Numbered from the stretch's first letter, positions 54,076-63,205 are shown. The stretch: 64,000 nucleotides of DNA from Acerihabitans sp035013185 (GCF_035013185.1 NZ_JAYGJO010000010.1:1-64000); one strand, 5' to 3'. Notes: generated from the sequence alone by a model not told the origin. Numbers and translations are program-made.

Positions 54076-54783
54076 GTGTTAACACGCGATTTTTTGCAGA
54101 AAGCCGACTGTAAAACCGCCTTCGGCATTATCGACGAGGCGTTGTTGTTAACGCCGGCACAACGTGATGCTTCTTTGCAGTGCACGTTGTCGCGCCGACC
54201 GGATAATAAACCAGTGTGGGTCTTTGGTTACGGTTCGTTAATGTGGAACCCGGTATTTGAAGCGGACACAGTCAAGCCCGCGACACTTAATGGTTGGCAT
54301 CGCGCGTTCTGCCTGCGTTTAACCTCTGGGCGTGGCACAGCGGCGCAGCCTGGTAGGATGCTGGCGCTAAAAGAAGGCGGGCAAACCGCGGGGCTGGCCT
54401 TCCGACTGCCTGAGGCACAGCTATACGATGAGTTGGTACTGCTATGGAAACGGGAAATGTTGACCGGATGCTATATTCCAACCTGGACCGAGTTGACGTT
54501 GCAAGATGAATCGCCGGTGACCGCATTGGCGTTTATCATGAATCCCAACCATCCGTTTTTTGAGGCAGATACCCGATCGCAAATTATCGCGCCGCTTATA
54601 GCCTGTGCCAGTGGTCCTCTGGGCACCAATGCGCAGTATCTTTTCGCGCTGGAGCAAGAACTGAACCACTACGGCATGTACGATGAATGCATCGCTGAGT
54701 TGGTCATGCATGTAAGACAATTGCTCCCAGTACGATCGACAGTCAATTGTTTGCCCTACGGCGAACCGCCGTTAGCCTGTTGA
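54076..54783 (+). CDS. chaC: Glutathione-specific gamma-glutamylcyclotransferase ChaC
   Basis: Splits glutathione to 5-oxoproline and Cys-Gly. The protein (235 aa from GTG 54076) has the substrate loop VFGYGSLMWNP near residue 46, the RLTSGRGTAAQPGRMLAL segment and LLWKREMLTGCYIPTW, whose Glu is catalytic. The start is uncertain; the GTG lies after GGGAGAG and aligns with E. coli ChaC, while TTG 54058 adds six residues. chaB is missing upstream. Confidence 0.93.
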   Translation: MLTRDFLQKADCKTAFGIIDEALLLTPAQRDASLQCTLSRRPDNKPVWVFGYGSLMWNPVFEADTVKPATLNGWHRAFCLRLTSGRGTAAQPGRMLALKEGGQTAGLAFRLPEAQLYDELVLLWKREMLTGCYIPTWTELTLQDESPVTALAFIMNPNHPFFEADTRSQIIAPLIACASGPLGTNAQYLFALEQELNHYGMYDECIAELVMHVRQLLPVRSTVNCLPYGEPPLAC

Positions 54784-54861
54784 TTTAGGCAAAAGCGTAT
54801 CGTGTTAAGCGTCGATTCCTGAGCAAGTATCAGGAATCGACAAACCACAGGCTGATGATGG

Positions 54862-56220
54862 TTATTTCCGACGGTTTTCCTTGGGCTGGGCTGGTGTTGG
54901 GGCGCCGACGGCGGCGTGATCTATGGCAGTGCACGGTGTAAACCCTGGTGGTGGAACATCCTTGCTCAAAAACCGTGCGCTCAGTCTAAGGCGAACGCGA
55001 GTGACAAACTGTTCCTGAAATACCATGCACAGTAGAATCGTCAATAGTATATAGATGGCATAACCACTGAGCGACAGCTGTACCTCACCGGCTGCCGCAA
55101 TACATCCGCTCCAGTCGCTCAAGCAGGTCAGGGGACTGCCACGGAAAAACTGTTCCAGCGTCCTGGTCAGATTAAACAGCGGCACATGAAAAGCAAAAAT
55201 AGATAAAGACGCGGCACCAAGACGTGGTGCCCAGCGACGCACCCATTGGTTTTGCGGGGTTCGGGCCAGTGAGCAAAGATAAACCAGCGCGATTTGTGAT
55301 GGCAATAACAAGCCGTTATGCAGCAAGAAATACCAATACTTATCGCCATGGGTAAACAACGCCGTCGCCACCAGAAAGCACACTACAATAAACGCCCCAA
55401 TGGCGCGGCATTGCCAGAGGGTCAAAACGTATTGTTTAAGCCGCGCCTGACGGAACAATGCATAGCCTAAAATCCCGCCAAAAAATTCCGGCACCCGGAA
55501 AATCGGTAGCCGCTGTAATAATCCAGTATAAGGAATGCCATAAAGTTGTTGCCAAATAACCCACACCGGTGGCAGCAAATAAACCATCCAAACGGCGGCC
55601 AACCATAACCAGGTGTGCTGCGCATTCATCAATTTGGGAGCGCAGTATGGGAATAAAACATAGAAAAAAAACAGCGCGGATAACGACCAAAGCGGCGCGT
55701 TAAAGGTCAAAAAATAGGGATTCCAAGCTTGCAGCATAAACAACTGCAGCACGCTGTTAAACACTAACTGTATATTATCCATATAGTGGCGGAACAGTTC
55801 AGGATGGGTTTGCCCCAAGAGCTCATTGGTATCATAAACCACAAACCGCACGCTTGACGTCGGTCCCTCAGGCGGAATGGCAAGCCATTGCATCAGTGAA
55901 ATCACCAAAATGGAGAATAGCAGTGCCATAATATGGATCGGATAAAGATTAAACAGGCGCTTTGCCCAAAACGTTTTTGCTGAATCCCGTAGCCGATCGC
56001 CACGAACGTACACATGGGCCAATAAGAATCCGGATAATACAAAAAACGTGCTGGTGGCGAAAAAGCCCATGCTGGTTAATTCATCTAAACCGCGGATGCT
56101 TTTGATTTGGGGATAGGTATGGGCGGTATGGTAAAGCATGATATAACACCCCATCAGAAAACGTAGCCACTCAAGGCCAATAAAACGGTCTTTCTCTATA
56201 GGGTTATCTATAGGCTTCAT
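54862..56220 (-). CDS. Acyltransferase family 3 membrane protein
   Basis: 452-aa protein with about ten membrane segments. The family signature is at the start: GLEWLRFLMGCYIMLYHTAH (about 15-34, catalytic-type His), then FFVLSGFLLAHVY and AKRLFNLYPIHIMALL (Arg-rich second motif). Such proteins O-acetylate or O-succinylate polysaccharides, lipid A or antibiotics. The acceptor is unknown and no polysaccharide genes are adjacent. The last 60 residues are a cytoplasmic Pro-rich tail. Confidence 0.83.
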   Translation of the reverse strand: MKPIDNPIEKDRFIGLEWLRFLMGCYIMLYHTAHTYPQIKSIRGLDELTSMGFFATSTFFVLSGFLLAHVYVRGDRLRDSAKTFWAKRLFNLYPIHIMALLFSILVISLMQWLAIPPEGPTSSVRFVVYDTNELLGQTHPELFRHYMDNIQLVFNSVLQLFMLQAWNPYFLTFNAPLWSLSALFFFYVLFPYCAPKLMNAQHTWLWLAAVWMVYLLPPVWVIWQQLYGIPYTGLLQRLPIFRVPEFFGGILGYALFRQARLKQYVLTLWQCRAIGAFIVVCFLVATALFTHGDKYWYFLLHNGLLLPSQIALVYLCSLARTPQNQWVRRWAPRLGAASLSIFAFHVPLFNLTRTLEQFFRGSPLTCLSDWSGCIAAAGEVQLSLSGYAIYILLTILLCMVFQEQFVTRVRLRLSARFLSKDVPPPGFTPCTAIDHAAVGAPTPAQPKENRRK

Positions 56221-56372
56221 GCGATTTTCTCCAGGCCATCTTATCTCTTATAGCAGCTTTTTGCGGGTGCACAGGCGCCATTTACGGTGAGTTAAACAAT
56301 GATTATAACCAAAATCACTAATTTGGTTAATGAGATCATGACGAGTTTAATTGTCCCACAACAGACGCAAAT

Positions 56373-56387
56373 GCACTATTTTGGTGC
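56373..56387 (+). promoter_or_regulatory. NtrC binding site before astA
   Basis: GCACTATTTTGGTGC is an exact match to the NtrC consensus GCAC-N5-TGGTGC. It lies about 220 bp before the sigma-54 promoter, a suitable enhancer distance, and points to nitrogen-limitation control of astAB. Confidence 0.8.
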
Positions 56388-56608
56388 GATGACGCCTGTT
56401 GTGAGGAATATTAAGTGGTTATGCAGAGAGAAAAATACACTGCTAAACAACGCGATTAACGGCATGCATAAATTTGCTGTTTGCTGGCATTTATTCTGGG
56501 TAGTTTGCATAAAATACAGTATATATGCAAATAATGTGAATAAAAAAGGTTATTAACTTATTGATTTTTAACATACTGAATATTTTTATTCATTTTTTTA
56601 GCCTTTAC

Positions 56609-56624
56609 TGGCACGATGTGTGCA
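56609..56624 (+). promoter_or_regulatory. sigma-54 promoter of astAB
   Basis: TGGCACGATGTGTGCA has GG at 56610-56611 and GC at 56622-56623 (N10) and a perfect -24 box. It corresponds to the NtrC/RpoN promoter that in E. coli drives astCADBE. About 190 bp of leader without a coding frame separate it from astA. Confidence 0.88.
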
Positions 56625-56822
56625 GTAGCTTATATAAACAGTAGCGCCAGCATCCTAAGGCATAAAGTAGCCTGCATGCTAACGGACCGTCGCTGCCTCG
56701 ATTGACCTGCCCGCTGATAGTGCATATACGCGCGGGTAAAACCTAGCCGGTGCGACAACCATTAACCGTGCGGGATTGTGTCGGATTAATGCAGTGTCCT
56801 TAGCGAATAATGGAGTGTGAAT

Positions 56823-57923
56823 ATGATGATCATCCGACCGGTGGAATATAACGACTTAGCCGATATTTTGGCCTTAGCGGCCAAGTCCGGTGCAGGTCTG
56901 ACCTCGCTCCCCTCCAATGAATCGGTGTTGGCGGCACGCATCGATCGCGCGGTGCGGACTTGGCAAGGCAATGTGCCACGGGCTGAACAGGGTTATCTGT
57001 TTGTCCTTGAGGATAGCCAGCGGCACAAGGTGGTGGGCGTCAGCGCTATTGAGGTTGCGGTAGGCCTCAGTGACCCCTGGTATAATTTCCGCGTTGGCAC
57101 ACTGGTGCACGCATCGCGGGAATTAAACGTGTATAACGCAGTGCCAACGTTATTTCTGAGCAATGACCATACCGGGCATAGCGAACTTTGTACCCTGTTT
57201 CTTGACCCCGATTATCGTCATGGCAAAAACGGCCAATTGTTAATGAAATCCCGTTTAATGTTCATGGCCGCCTTCCGGCAATTTTTTGGCACGCGAGTGA
57301 TCGCTGAAATGCGCGGTTACTGTGATGAACAGGGCTATTCACCCTTTTGGGCCAATTTGGGCCAACGTTTTTTTTCCATTGATTTTGTTCGTGCGGATTA
57401 TCTTAGCGGCACGGGTAACAAATCATTCATCGCCGAGCTCATGCCTAAGCACCCGCTTTATGTTGATTTTTTGGCGGAGGAAGCGCGCGATACCATCGGC
57501 AAGGTGCATCCACAAACCGAACCCGCCAAAGCGATCCTGGAGGCCGAGGGCCTGCGTTATCAAGGCTATATCGATATATTTGATGGGGGTCCGACGCTGG
57601 AAGCCGAGATAGACCACCTGCGCTCGGTCCGGGAGAGCCGACGAGTTGCAGTACATATTACCGCTGCGGCGAAACCTTGTGACGACCCGGCGGCAACCTG
57701 GTGTCTGCTGACCAATGATAATTATCTGGGCTTTCGTGCCACGATCACCCAGTGTGTCATCGGACAACATGTGCTTTCTCTCGGCAATGATATTGCCGAG
57801 GAACTTGGGGTGCTTGAAGGCCAATCAGTGCGCGGGGTAGAACTGTACGCGACGGGCTCTGGTCGCTCGGCGGTTAAACCTTTGGCTGAACAAGGAGGAC
57901 ATCTTTATGCCGCACTCAGTTGA
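56823..57923 (+). CDS. astA: Arginine N-succinyltransferase
   Basis: First step of the arginine succinyltransferase pathway: succinyl-CoA plus arginine to N2-succinylarginine. The 366-aa protein is full length and matches E. coli AstA: MMIIRPVEYNDLADIL start, GLTSLP near 27, DPWYNFRVGTLVHASRELNVYN near 80, ELCTLFLDPDYR near 120 and NYIDIFDGGPTLE-like segment near 260. ATG 56823 follows GGAG at 7 nt. It overlaps astB by 17 bp. In E. coli astC precedes it and astD follows; both are absent. Confidence 0.95.
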   Translation: MMIIRPVEYNDLADILALAAKSGAGLTSLPSNESVLAARIDRAVRTWQGNVPRAEQGYLFVLEDSQRHKVVGVSAIEVAVGLSDPWYNFRVGTLVHASRELNVYNAVPTLFLSNDHTGHSELCTLFLDPDYRHGKNGQLLMKSRLMFMAAFRQFFGTRVIAEMRGYCDEQGYSPFWANLGQRFFSIDFVRADYLSGTGNKSFIAELMPKHPLYVDFLAEEARDTIGKVHPQTEPAKAILEAEGLRYQGYIDIFDGGPTLEAEIDHLRSVRESRRVAVHITAAAKPCDDPAATWCLLTNDNYLGFRATITQCVIGQHVLSLGNDIAEELGVLEGQSVRGVELYATGSGRSAVKPLAEQGGHLYAALS

Positions 57924-59250
57924 ACTGAATTTGGATGGGCTGGTCGGGGCAACGCATCACTACGCGGGGTTGTCATTCGGTAACGAAGCCTCGACCCGTC
58001 ATAACCAACAGGTTGCCAATCCTCGGCTGGCGGCACGTCAGGGGCTGGAGAAAATGAAGACGCTGGCGGATGCGGGATTTGCCCAAGGCATACTGCCGCC
58101 CCAGGAACGTCCGCATATTGGCTATTTGCGCCAGTTGGGTTTTAGCGGTACTGATGCCCAGATCCTGTCACAGGTCGCGACCCGCTATCCGCAGTTACTC
58201 TCTGCGGTCAGTTCGGCATCGGCCATGTGGGTCGCCAATGCAGCCACCGTGAGTCCGTCGGCCGACAGTGCCGATGGCAAGGTGCATTTTACGCCGGCCA
58301 ATTTGCATAATAAATTCCATCGCGCGATCGAAGCTGATACGACCAGTGCCATCTTACGAGCGGTTTTTCACGATAAGCGCTATTTTCAACATCATGCCAT
58401 GCTGCCGCAATCAGCGCTGTTTGGCGATGAAGGCGCGGCCAATCACAACCGGCTGGGTGATTACCAGGGGCCGGGCGTGCAAATGTTCGTTTATGGAACC
58501 CGTGGTTTCGACACTGCGACGGGGCCGGTGCGCTATCCTGCCAGGCAGACACTGGAGGCCAGTGAAGCCGTGGCGCGTCTTCATCAACTGGAGCCGGCGC
58601 GTTGCCTACTGGTACAACAACATCCTCAGGTCATCGACCAGGGGGTATTTCATAATGATGTGATTGCCGTCAGCAATGAGCGGGTGCTGTTTTATCATCA
58701 GCGGGCATTTGTGGATAATCAGGCGGTACGCGACGATTTGCAGCGGTCACTGGCGCAACTTGGGCAGGAATTTATGCCGATTGAGGTGCCGGAACGGCGG
58801 GTCTCGGTGGCGGATGCGGTGGGTACCTATTTGTTTAATAGTCAGTTATTAAGCCGCCGGGATGGCAAAATGACGATTGTTGTACCCCAAGAGGTCCCAG
58901 AACATCCGGCTGTGTGGGAGTATTTGCGTGAGTTGGTGGCTGAGGGCAGGGCGATAGATGATATCAAGGTGTTTGACCTGCGCGAAAGCATGCGTAACGG
59001 CGGTGGCCCGGCTTGTTTGCGCTTAAGGGTGATCCTGTCGGCGCAGGAATATCAGCACATGAATCAGTGCTGCCTGTTGACCGATGATCGGGTAGTTCAG
59101 CTTAATCGTTGGATAGATCGTCATTACCGAGATCGGCTTTGCCAGGCTGATCTCGCCGACCCGATGTTATTAAATGAAGTGCGAACCGGACTGGATGAAT
59201 TGACTCAGCTGTTGGCGTTAGGTTCTATCTATCCATTTCAGCACCAATAG
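57907..59250 (+). CDS. astB: N-succinylarginine dihydrolase
   Basis: Second step of the pathway: hydrolyses N2-succinylarginine to succinylornithine, CO2 and two ammonia, the nitrogen-releasing reaction. The 447-aa protein has the same length as E. coli AstB; NLDGLVGATHHYAGLSFGN opens it and NGGGPACLRLRV near 360 carries the catalytic Cys. It overlaps astA, so translation is coupled. No astE follows: spy is the next gene after a 296-bp gap without coding traces. Confidence 0.95.
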   Translation: MPHSVELNLDGLVGATHHYAGLSFGNEASTRHNQQVANPRLAARQGLEKMKTLADAGFAQGILPPQERPHIGYLRQLGFSGTDAQILSQVATRYPQLLSAVSSASAMWVANAATVSPSADSADGKVHFTPANLHNKFHRAIEADTTSAILRAVFHDKRYFQHHAMLPQSALFGDEGAANHNRLGDYQGPGVQMFVYGTRGFDTATGPVRYPARQTLEASEAVARLHQLEPARCLLVQQHPQVIDQGVFHNDVIAVSNERVLFYHQRAFVDNQAVRDDLQRSLAQLGQEFMPIEVPERRVSVADAVGTYLFNSQLLSRRDGKMTIVVPQEVPEHPAVWEYLRELVAEGRAIDDIKVFDLRESMRNGGGPACLRLRVILSAQEYQHMNQCCLLTDDRVVQLNRWIDRHYRDRLCQADLADPMLLNEVRTGLDELTQLLALGSIYPFQHQ

Positions 59251-59546
59251 AGCCCAGCGGCATTCAATGCTTCGCAAAAATAATATTTTTCCCACAGCAT
59301 ATTCGGAGTTATCTTAATGGTATAATATGGCAAGCGGTGGCACTGGATATATATCTCGCTAAGATTAATGACGCAATCCAGACATAAAATTCATAAAGTC
59401 TCCATGATTGGGTCAAAATTGCGTTTTACACTTTCAGTTATTTACTCTTTCCGTCATTACTTTAAGCTATCCAGAGTACACTTATATCTGTAACGAATAC
59501 TGCTAGCGACGACCTGTGGCAGACAATAAACAGATATGAGGAAATT

Positions 59547-60032
59547 ATGCGTAAATTAACCGCTTTAGTAATGGCCACGACTCTGGTGTTAGGTTCTGTT
59601 CAATTGGCAAGTGCTGCGGATAGTACTGCGGATAGTACTGCGGATACTGCTGCTATGGCACCACGCCATGGTGAAATGCGTCATCATCCTAAACAGGGGC
59701 CAATGATGGAGCATATGTTTAAAGATTTGAAACTGACCGAGCAACAGCGTCAACAAATGCGCGACATTGCTCGTGAATCCATGAAAACTGTGAAACGCCC
59801 ACCCGCTGAACAACGCCAACAAATGCATGATCTCATTGCTACCGATAGTTTTGATACGGCTAAGGCCCAGAGTCTGGTAGACAGCATGGCGCCGGAAAGA
59901 AATCAGCACATGCTTGCCAATTTGGAAATGCAGAACAAGATGTATAACGTGTTAACTGCAGAGCAAAAGGCACAGTTTAATAAAGACTTTATGCAACGTA
60001 GTGAAAAAATATCCCAGAAAGACGTAAAATAA
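59547..60032 (+). CDS. spy: Periplasmic chaperone Spy
   Basis: ATP-independent chaperone that binds unfolded proteins in the periplasm. The 161-aa precursor has a signal peptide (cleavage after ASA, residue 23), a Ser-Thr-Ala-Asp repeat (STADSTAD), then the Spy/CpxP helical domain with two LTxxQ-type motifs (LKLTEQQRQQMRDIA near 62 and LTAEQKAQFNKDF near 140). In E. coli it is controlled by CpxR and BaeR; no convincing box could be assigned here. It lies downstream of the ast genes, as in E. coli. Confidence 0.93.
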   Translation: MRKLTALVMATTLVLGSVQLASAADSTADSTADTAAMAPRHGEMRHHPKQGPMMEHMFKDLKLTEQQRQQMRDIARESMKTVKRPPAEQRQQMHDLIATDSFDTAKAQSLVDSMAPERNQHMLANLEMQNKMYNVLTAEQKAQFNKDFMQRSEKISQKDVK

Positions 60033-60062
60033 GTCGCCATTAATCACATTCAGGCAGTAAAT

Positions 60063-60095
60063 AAAAAAACGCGGACATAAGGCTCGCGTTTTTTT
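60063..60095 (+). terminator. spy terminator
   Basis: AAAAAAACGCG and CGCGTTTTTTT form an 11-bp stem ending in a T-run, 30 bp after the spy stop. It may also serve convergent nadE. Confidence 0.88.
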
Positions 60096-60158
60096 ATTCT
60101 GTAGCATATGTGATATCGGTTCTTTTAGGCGGTTAACCGGAAAAAAATCTATGGTCGA

Positions 60159-60986
60159 TTATTCTTGCCAAAAATCGTCAAACACGGTGATGGGTGGACG
60201 TCGTTTATGCTCAGTACGTTGATACCAATTCTCAATAATCAGCGCCGCTTCCTGATTGATGGTTTTGCCTTCGAGATAATCGTCGATCATTTCATAGGTT
60301 ACGCCAAGCGCTGACTCATCCGGCAGGGCGGGGCGATCTTCTTCCAAATCGGCGGTGGGGGCTTTGAGATACAAATGTGCAGGACAACCCAAATGCTGCA
60401 GTACCGACCGACCCTGGCGTTTGTTGAGACGAAAAATCGGGTTAATGTCGGTGCCGCCATCGCCATATTTGGTGAAAAAGCCGGTCACCGCTTCAGCCGC
60501 GTGGTCGGTGCCCACCACCAGTCCCGACGTCATTCCCGCAATACTGTATTGCGCTTTCATCCGTTCACGGGCTTTTTCATTACCTTTAATAAAATCACTC
60601 AGGACAATACCAGCATCGCGTAGCGTCGCTTCGCTGGCCAGAATGGCATTTTTAATATTGATCGTCAGCACCCGGTCGGGCTGGATAAAACCAATAGCAT
60701 CCTGGCAGTCTTTTTCATCTTTCTGCTCACCATAAGGCAGACGTACCGCAATAAATTGATACTCGTTATTGCCTGTTTCCTGGCGTAATTCACTGATGGC
60801 GGTTTGGCATACTTTCCCGGTTAGGGTGGAATCTTGCCCGCCGCTGATCCCCAGCACCAAGGTATGAAAAAAACGGAATTTTAGTAGATAATTTTTCAAA
60901 AAATCGACACTGACCCTAAATTCTGTGGCGGGGTCGATTGTGGGCTTGACGCCCATAACCTCGATAATTTTTTGTTGCTGGGACAT
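60159..60986 (-). CDS. nadE: Ammonia-dependent NAD+ synthetase
   Basis: Final step of NAD synthesis: deamido-NAD plus ammonia and ATP to NAD+. The 275-aa protein matches E. coli NadE; the ATP-pyrophosphatase P-loop is LGISGGQDSTLTGK near residue 45, and GTDHAAEAVTGFFTKYGDGG near 160 lines the active site. ATG 60986 follows GGAGAG; the longer frame to 61100 adds an unrelated hydrophobic lead. Confidence 0.96.
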   Translation of the reverse strand: MSQQQKIIEVMGVKPTIDPATEFRVSVDFLKNYLLKFRFFHTLVLGISGGQDSTLTGKVCQTAISELRQETGNNEYQFIAVRLPYGEQKDEKDCQDAIGFIQPDRVLTINIKNAILASEATLRDAGIVLSDFIKGNEKARERMKAQYSIAGMTSGLVVGTDHAAEAVTGFFTKYGDGGTDINPIFRLNKRQGRSVLQHLGCPAHLYLKAPTADLEEDRPALPDESALGVTYEMIDDYLEGKTINQEAALIIENWYQRTEHKRRPPITVFDDFWQE

Positions 60987-61214
60987 GGGTTTACTCTCCT
61001 CATCAGTATGGCAATAGACTATCGCTGCGCAAGGTAGGCTTATTAAAAGAGTGTAAAGCGAATTGGCTGCAAGAGAAAGGGTAACCGTTAGCCAACGCAT
61101 GAACTGGCTATAAAACCGGCGAATAAAAAAAAGACGAACTGCGTTGCTTAAATTTGTGAAAAAGCCTTTTGCCTTCTACACTTATCTTTACATACAATGA
61201 ATGGGATGACACTT

Positions 61215-61547
61215 ATGAATAAGACGCTTGTGCTCGCTTTTACCACCGCCACCGCACTTACCCTGCTTTCTGGCTGTACCATTTATGATCGCGCCGACAG
61301 TTATATGAAAAAACCCGTGGTCAGCGATGTTAAAAAAGACATGACTAAACAACAGGCCCGGGCTATCGGTGGCATACCGGCAACGTCCATCACCATGATT
61401 AATGCCCATGGGACCTGTGATTCTTACATTCTGGGTACCCGTGATGGAAAACCAATCAATTACTTTGTCAGCTATGATCAAAATAATAGGGTACTCAACA
61501 AGGGTTTCCAGAGCTGCCAGGAATACGATACCAATCCGCAAAAATAA
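61215..61547 (+). CDS. osmE: Osmotically inducible lipoprotein OsmE
   Basis: 110-aa outer-membrane lipoprotein with signal peptide and lipobox LLSGC (Cys21), then a BamE/SmpA-like fold. PVVSDVKKDMTKQQARAIGG and MINAHGTCDSYILGTRDGK match E. coli OsmE, as does the position divergent from nadE. RpoS and osmotic induction are known for E. coli. ATG 61215 is preferred to 61197 on N-terminal match. Confidence 0.93.
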   Translation: MNKTLVLAFTTATALTLLSGCTIYDRADSYMKKPVVSDVKKDMTKQQARAIGGIPATSITMINAHGTCDSYILGTRDGKPINYFVSYDQNNRVLNKGFQSCQEYDTNPQK

Positions 61548-61726
61548 TCGCAAATCTCGTCACGCTGGGTTAAGCTGAGGTGAGTCAAATAGCATCATGG
61601 GAGATAATTCAATTTATTCACATATCTCCCATGGGTTAACGCAGCGGTTCAAGTCGGAACGCGTGTTATGTGGTCTATCTTCCCCGGCACACGATTTACA
61701 CTCATCCAGAAAATCCCGCAGTTACG

Positions 61727-62302
61727 CTAACTGGCAAATATGCAGTTGCGTACCTTATACCAAAGAACCTGCATGGCATCGGGAATCACCACTTTTTCAC
61801 ACAACGGCACGCCTTGGGAATGCAGCACGGCAAAGACCAACATTGCCACGCAAAGCAGTCGCTCCAACTGCTGACCATTTTTTGCCGGTAAAATGGGTAA
61901 ACGAAAGCGCCAGCGGCACGGCCAAAGCAGGGGTACCCCGGCCGGCGTAAGCATATCGGCGACAATGTGGCTTAGATAACCGATTATCATGCCATGGAAT
62001 GCATCCAGCGGCACGATGCCTGGGGCAATATGCAACGTAAATAGCAAAATCCCCCCCATGATGGCCAGTAGGCTATGGGTGAATCCGCGGTGACCGAAAA
62101 CGCGGGCAATGGGTAACGACAGCCATTTGAGCCGCTGACCGAGCACTGATTTGGGATGATCAATGTCAGGTAGCAGGCTGGTCAGTAAACCGCCAGCAAT
62201 AATATGCCACCAATCGCCGTGGGCCAGTGCAGGGGATAACTCCATTTTTTTAGCCAAAATGGTGCTCGCCAAGGCGAAAATAAGGTGCCCTTCAGCGGTC
62301 AT
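61727..62302 (-). CDS. ydjM: YdjM-type membrane-bound metal-dependent hydrolase
   Basis: 191-aa inner-membrane protein of the YdjM/LexA-regulated hydrolase family: MTAEGHLIFALAS start, GDWWHIIAGGLLTSLLPDIDHPKSVLGQRLKWLSLPIARVFGHRGFTHSLLA (about 30-80) with the conserved His and Asp metal ligands, and YLSHIVADMLTPAGVPLLWPCRWRFRLPI near 110. E. coli ydjM is an SOS gene; a LexA-like site lies just upstream here. Confidence 0.94.
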   Translation of the reverse strand: MTAEGHLIFALASTILAKKMELSPALAHGDWWHIIAGGLLTSLLPDIDHPKSVLGQRLKWLSLPIARVFGHRGFTHSLLAIMGGILLFTLHIAPGIVPLDAFHGMIIGYLSHIVADMLTPAGVPLLWPCRWRFRLPILPAKNGQQLERLLCVAMLVFAVLHSQGVPLCEKVVIPDAMQVLWYKVRNCIFAS

Positions 62303-62322
62303 GGTAAGATATTTCGTTATGG

Positions 62323-62338
62323 CTGGTCATACGTCCAG
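62323..62338. promoter_or_regulatory. LexA (SOS) box candidate before ydjM
   Basis: CTGGTCATACGTCCAG has the CTG-N10-CAG frame of LexA sites and lies 21 bp upstream of the ydjM start. The inner bases (G/C instead of TA steps) are weaker than consensus, so LexA affinity may be low. The known SOS control of E. coli ydjM supports it. Confidence 0.55.
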
Positions 62339-62381
62339 TATAAAGGATTCTTGCCTTTTCGGAAATAGGTTACCTTGTAAC

Positions 62382-62408
62382 AAAAAAAAGCTCTGCCGTC
62401 GGCAGAGC
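62382..62408 (-). terminator. kduD terminator
   Basis: GCTCTGCC and GGCAGAGC form an 8-bp stem with a 3-nt loop. On the leftward strand eight T's follow, 35 bp after the kduD stop. Confidence 0.88.
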
Positions 62409-62443
62409 GTTAACTCATGGAGCAGGCGGAACTTAATAACGCG

Positions 62444-63205
62444 TTATCGTGCCAGCCAGCCGCCATCTACGGCAATGGTGTAACCATTGATATAATCAGA
62501 AGCGCTCGATGCCAGGAAAACCGCCGGTCCCTGCAAATCAGCCGGTAAGCCCCAGCGTCCGGCCGGGATGCGTTCCAGGATTTCTTTGCTGCGATCTTCA
62601 TCCGCACGCAATTGCTGAGTATTGTTGGTTGCCATGTAGCCCGGGGCGATGGCGTTAACATTGATATTATGTTTGGCCCATTCGTTCGCCAACAGTCGGG
62701 TCACACCCATGACGGCGCTTTTCGATGCGGTGTATGAGGGTACCCGGATCCCACCCTGGAAGGAGAGCATCGAGGCAATATTAATGATCTTGCCGCCCTT
62801 GCCTTGTTTGATAAATTGACGCGCCACCGCTTGGGACATAAAAAACACGGTTTTAATATTGATATTCATCACATCGTCCCAGTTTTTTTCACTGAATTCG
62901 ATGGCGTCCTCGCGACGGATGATCCCGGCATTGTTAACCAGAATATCGATATGGCCGTATTCGGCCACGGACTTTTCAATAATCCCTGGGATATCATCAA
63001 GTTTGGTCAAATTAGCAGTCAGGCTCAGGAAACGGCGTCCCAGTGCGGTGACTTGTTCAATGGTTTCTTCGGGATCGACAATATTAACCCCAACAATGTC
63101 GCAGCCCGCTTGTGCCAAGCCGATAGCCATTCCTTGGCCCAGACCGGTGTCACAACCGGTGATCAGAGCCACTTTACCTTGCAAATCAAAAGAATCTAAA
63201 ATCAT
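62444..63205 (-). CDS. kduD: 2-dehydro-3-deoxy-D-gluconate 5-dehydrogenase KduD
   Basis: Reduces 2,5-diketo-3-deoxygluconate to 2-keto-3-deoxygluconate in pectin and hexuronate breakdown. The 253-aa short-chain dehydrogenase has the NADH loop TGCDTGLGQG near residue 17, NNAG near 90, Ser in IASMLSFQGG near 143 and the catalytic Tyr/Lys in SYTASK near 155-160. It follows kduI by 81 bp on the same strand, a kduID unit as in E. coli and Dickeya. Confidence 0.95.
   Translation of the reverse strand: MILDSFDLQGKVALITGCDTGLGQGMAIGLAQAGCDIVGVNIVDPEETIEQVTALGRRFLSLTANLTKLDDIPGIIEKSVAEYGHIDILVNNAGIIRREDAIEFSEKNWDDVMNINIKTVFFMSQAVARQFIKQGKGGKIINIASMLSFQGGIRVPSYTASKSAVMGVTRLLANEWAKHNINVNAIAPGYMATNNTQQLRADEDRSKEILERIPAGRWGLPADLQGPAVFLASSASDYINGYTIAVDGGWLAR

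Noticed and set aside
56299..56556. 85-aa rightward reading frame before astA
   Set aside because: AT-rich, contains the NtrC site, has no clear ribosome site and no similarity I recognise; treated as regulatory region.
58289..58552. Antisense reading frame in astB and similar long opposite-strand frames in hut, gcd and hemA
   Set aside because: High-GC genes produce long antisense frames; the sense products are full-length conserved enzymes.
59400..59460. CpxR-like GTAAA repeats before spy
   Set aside because: On the minus strand two GTAAA motifs occur, but they are 11 bp apart instead of about 5, so the site is not convincing.
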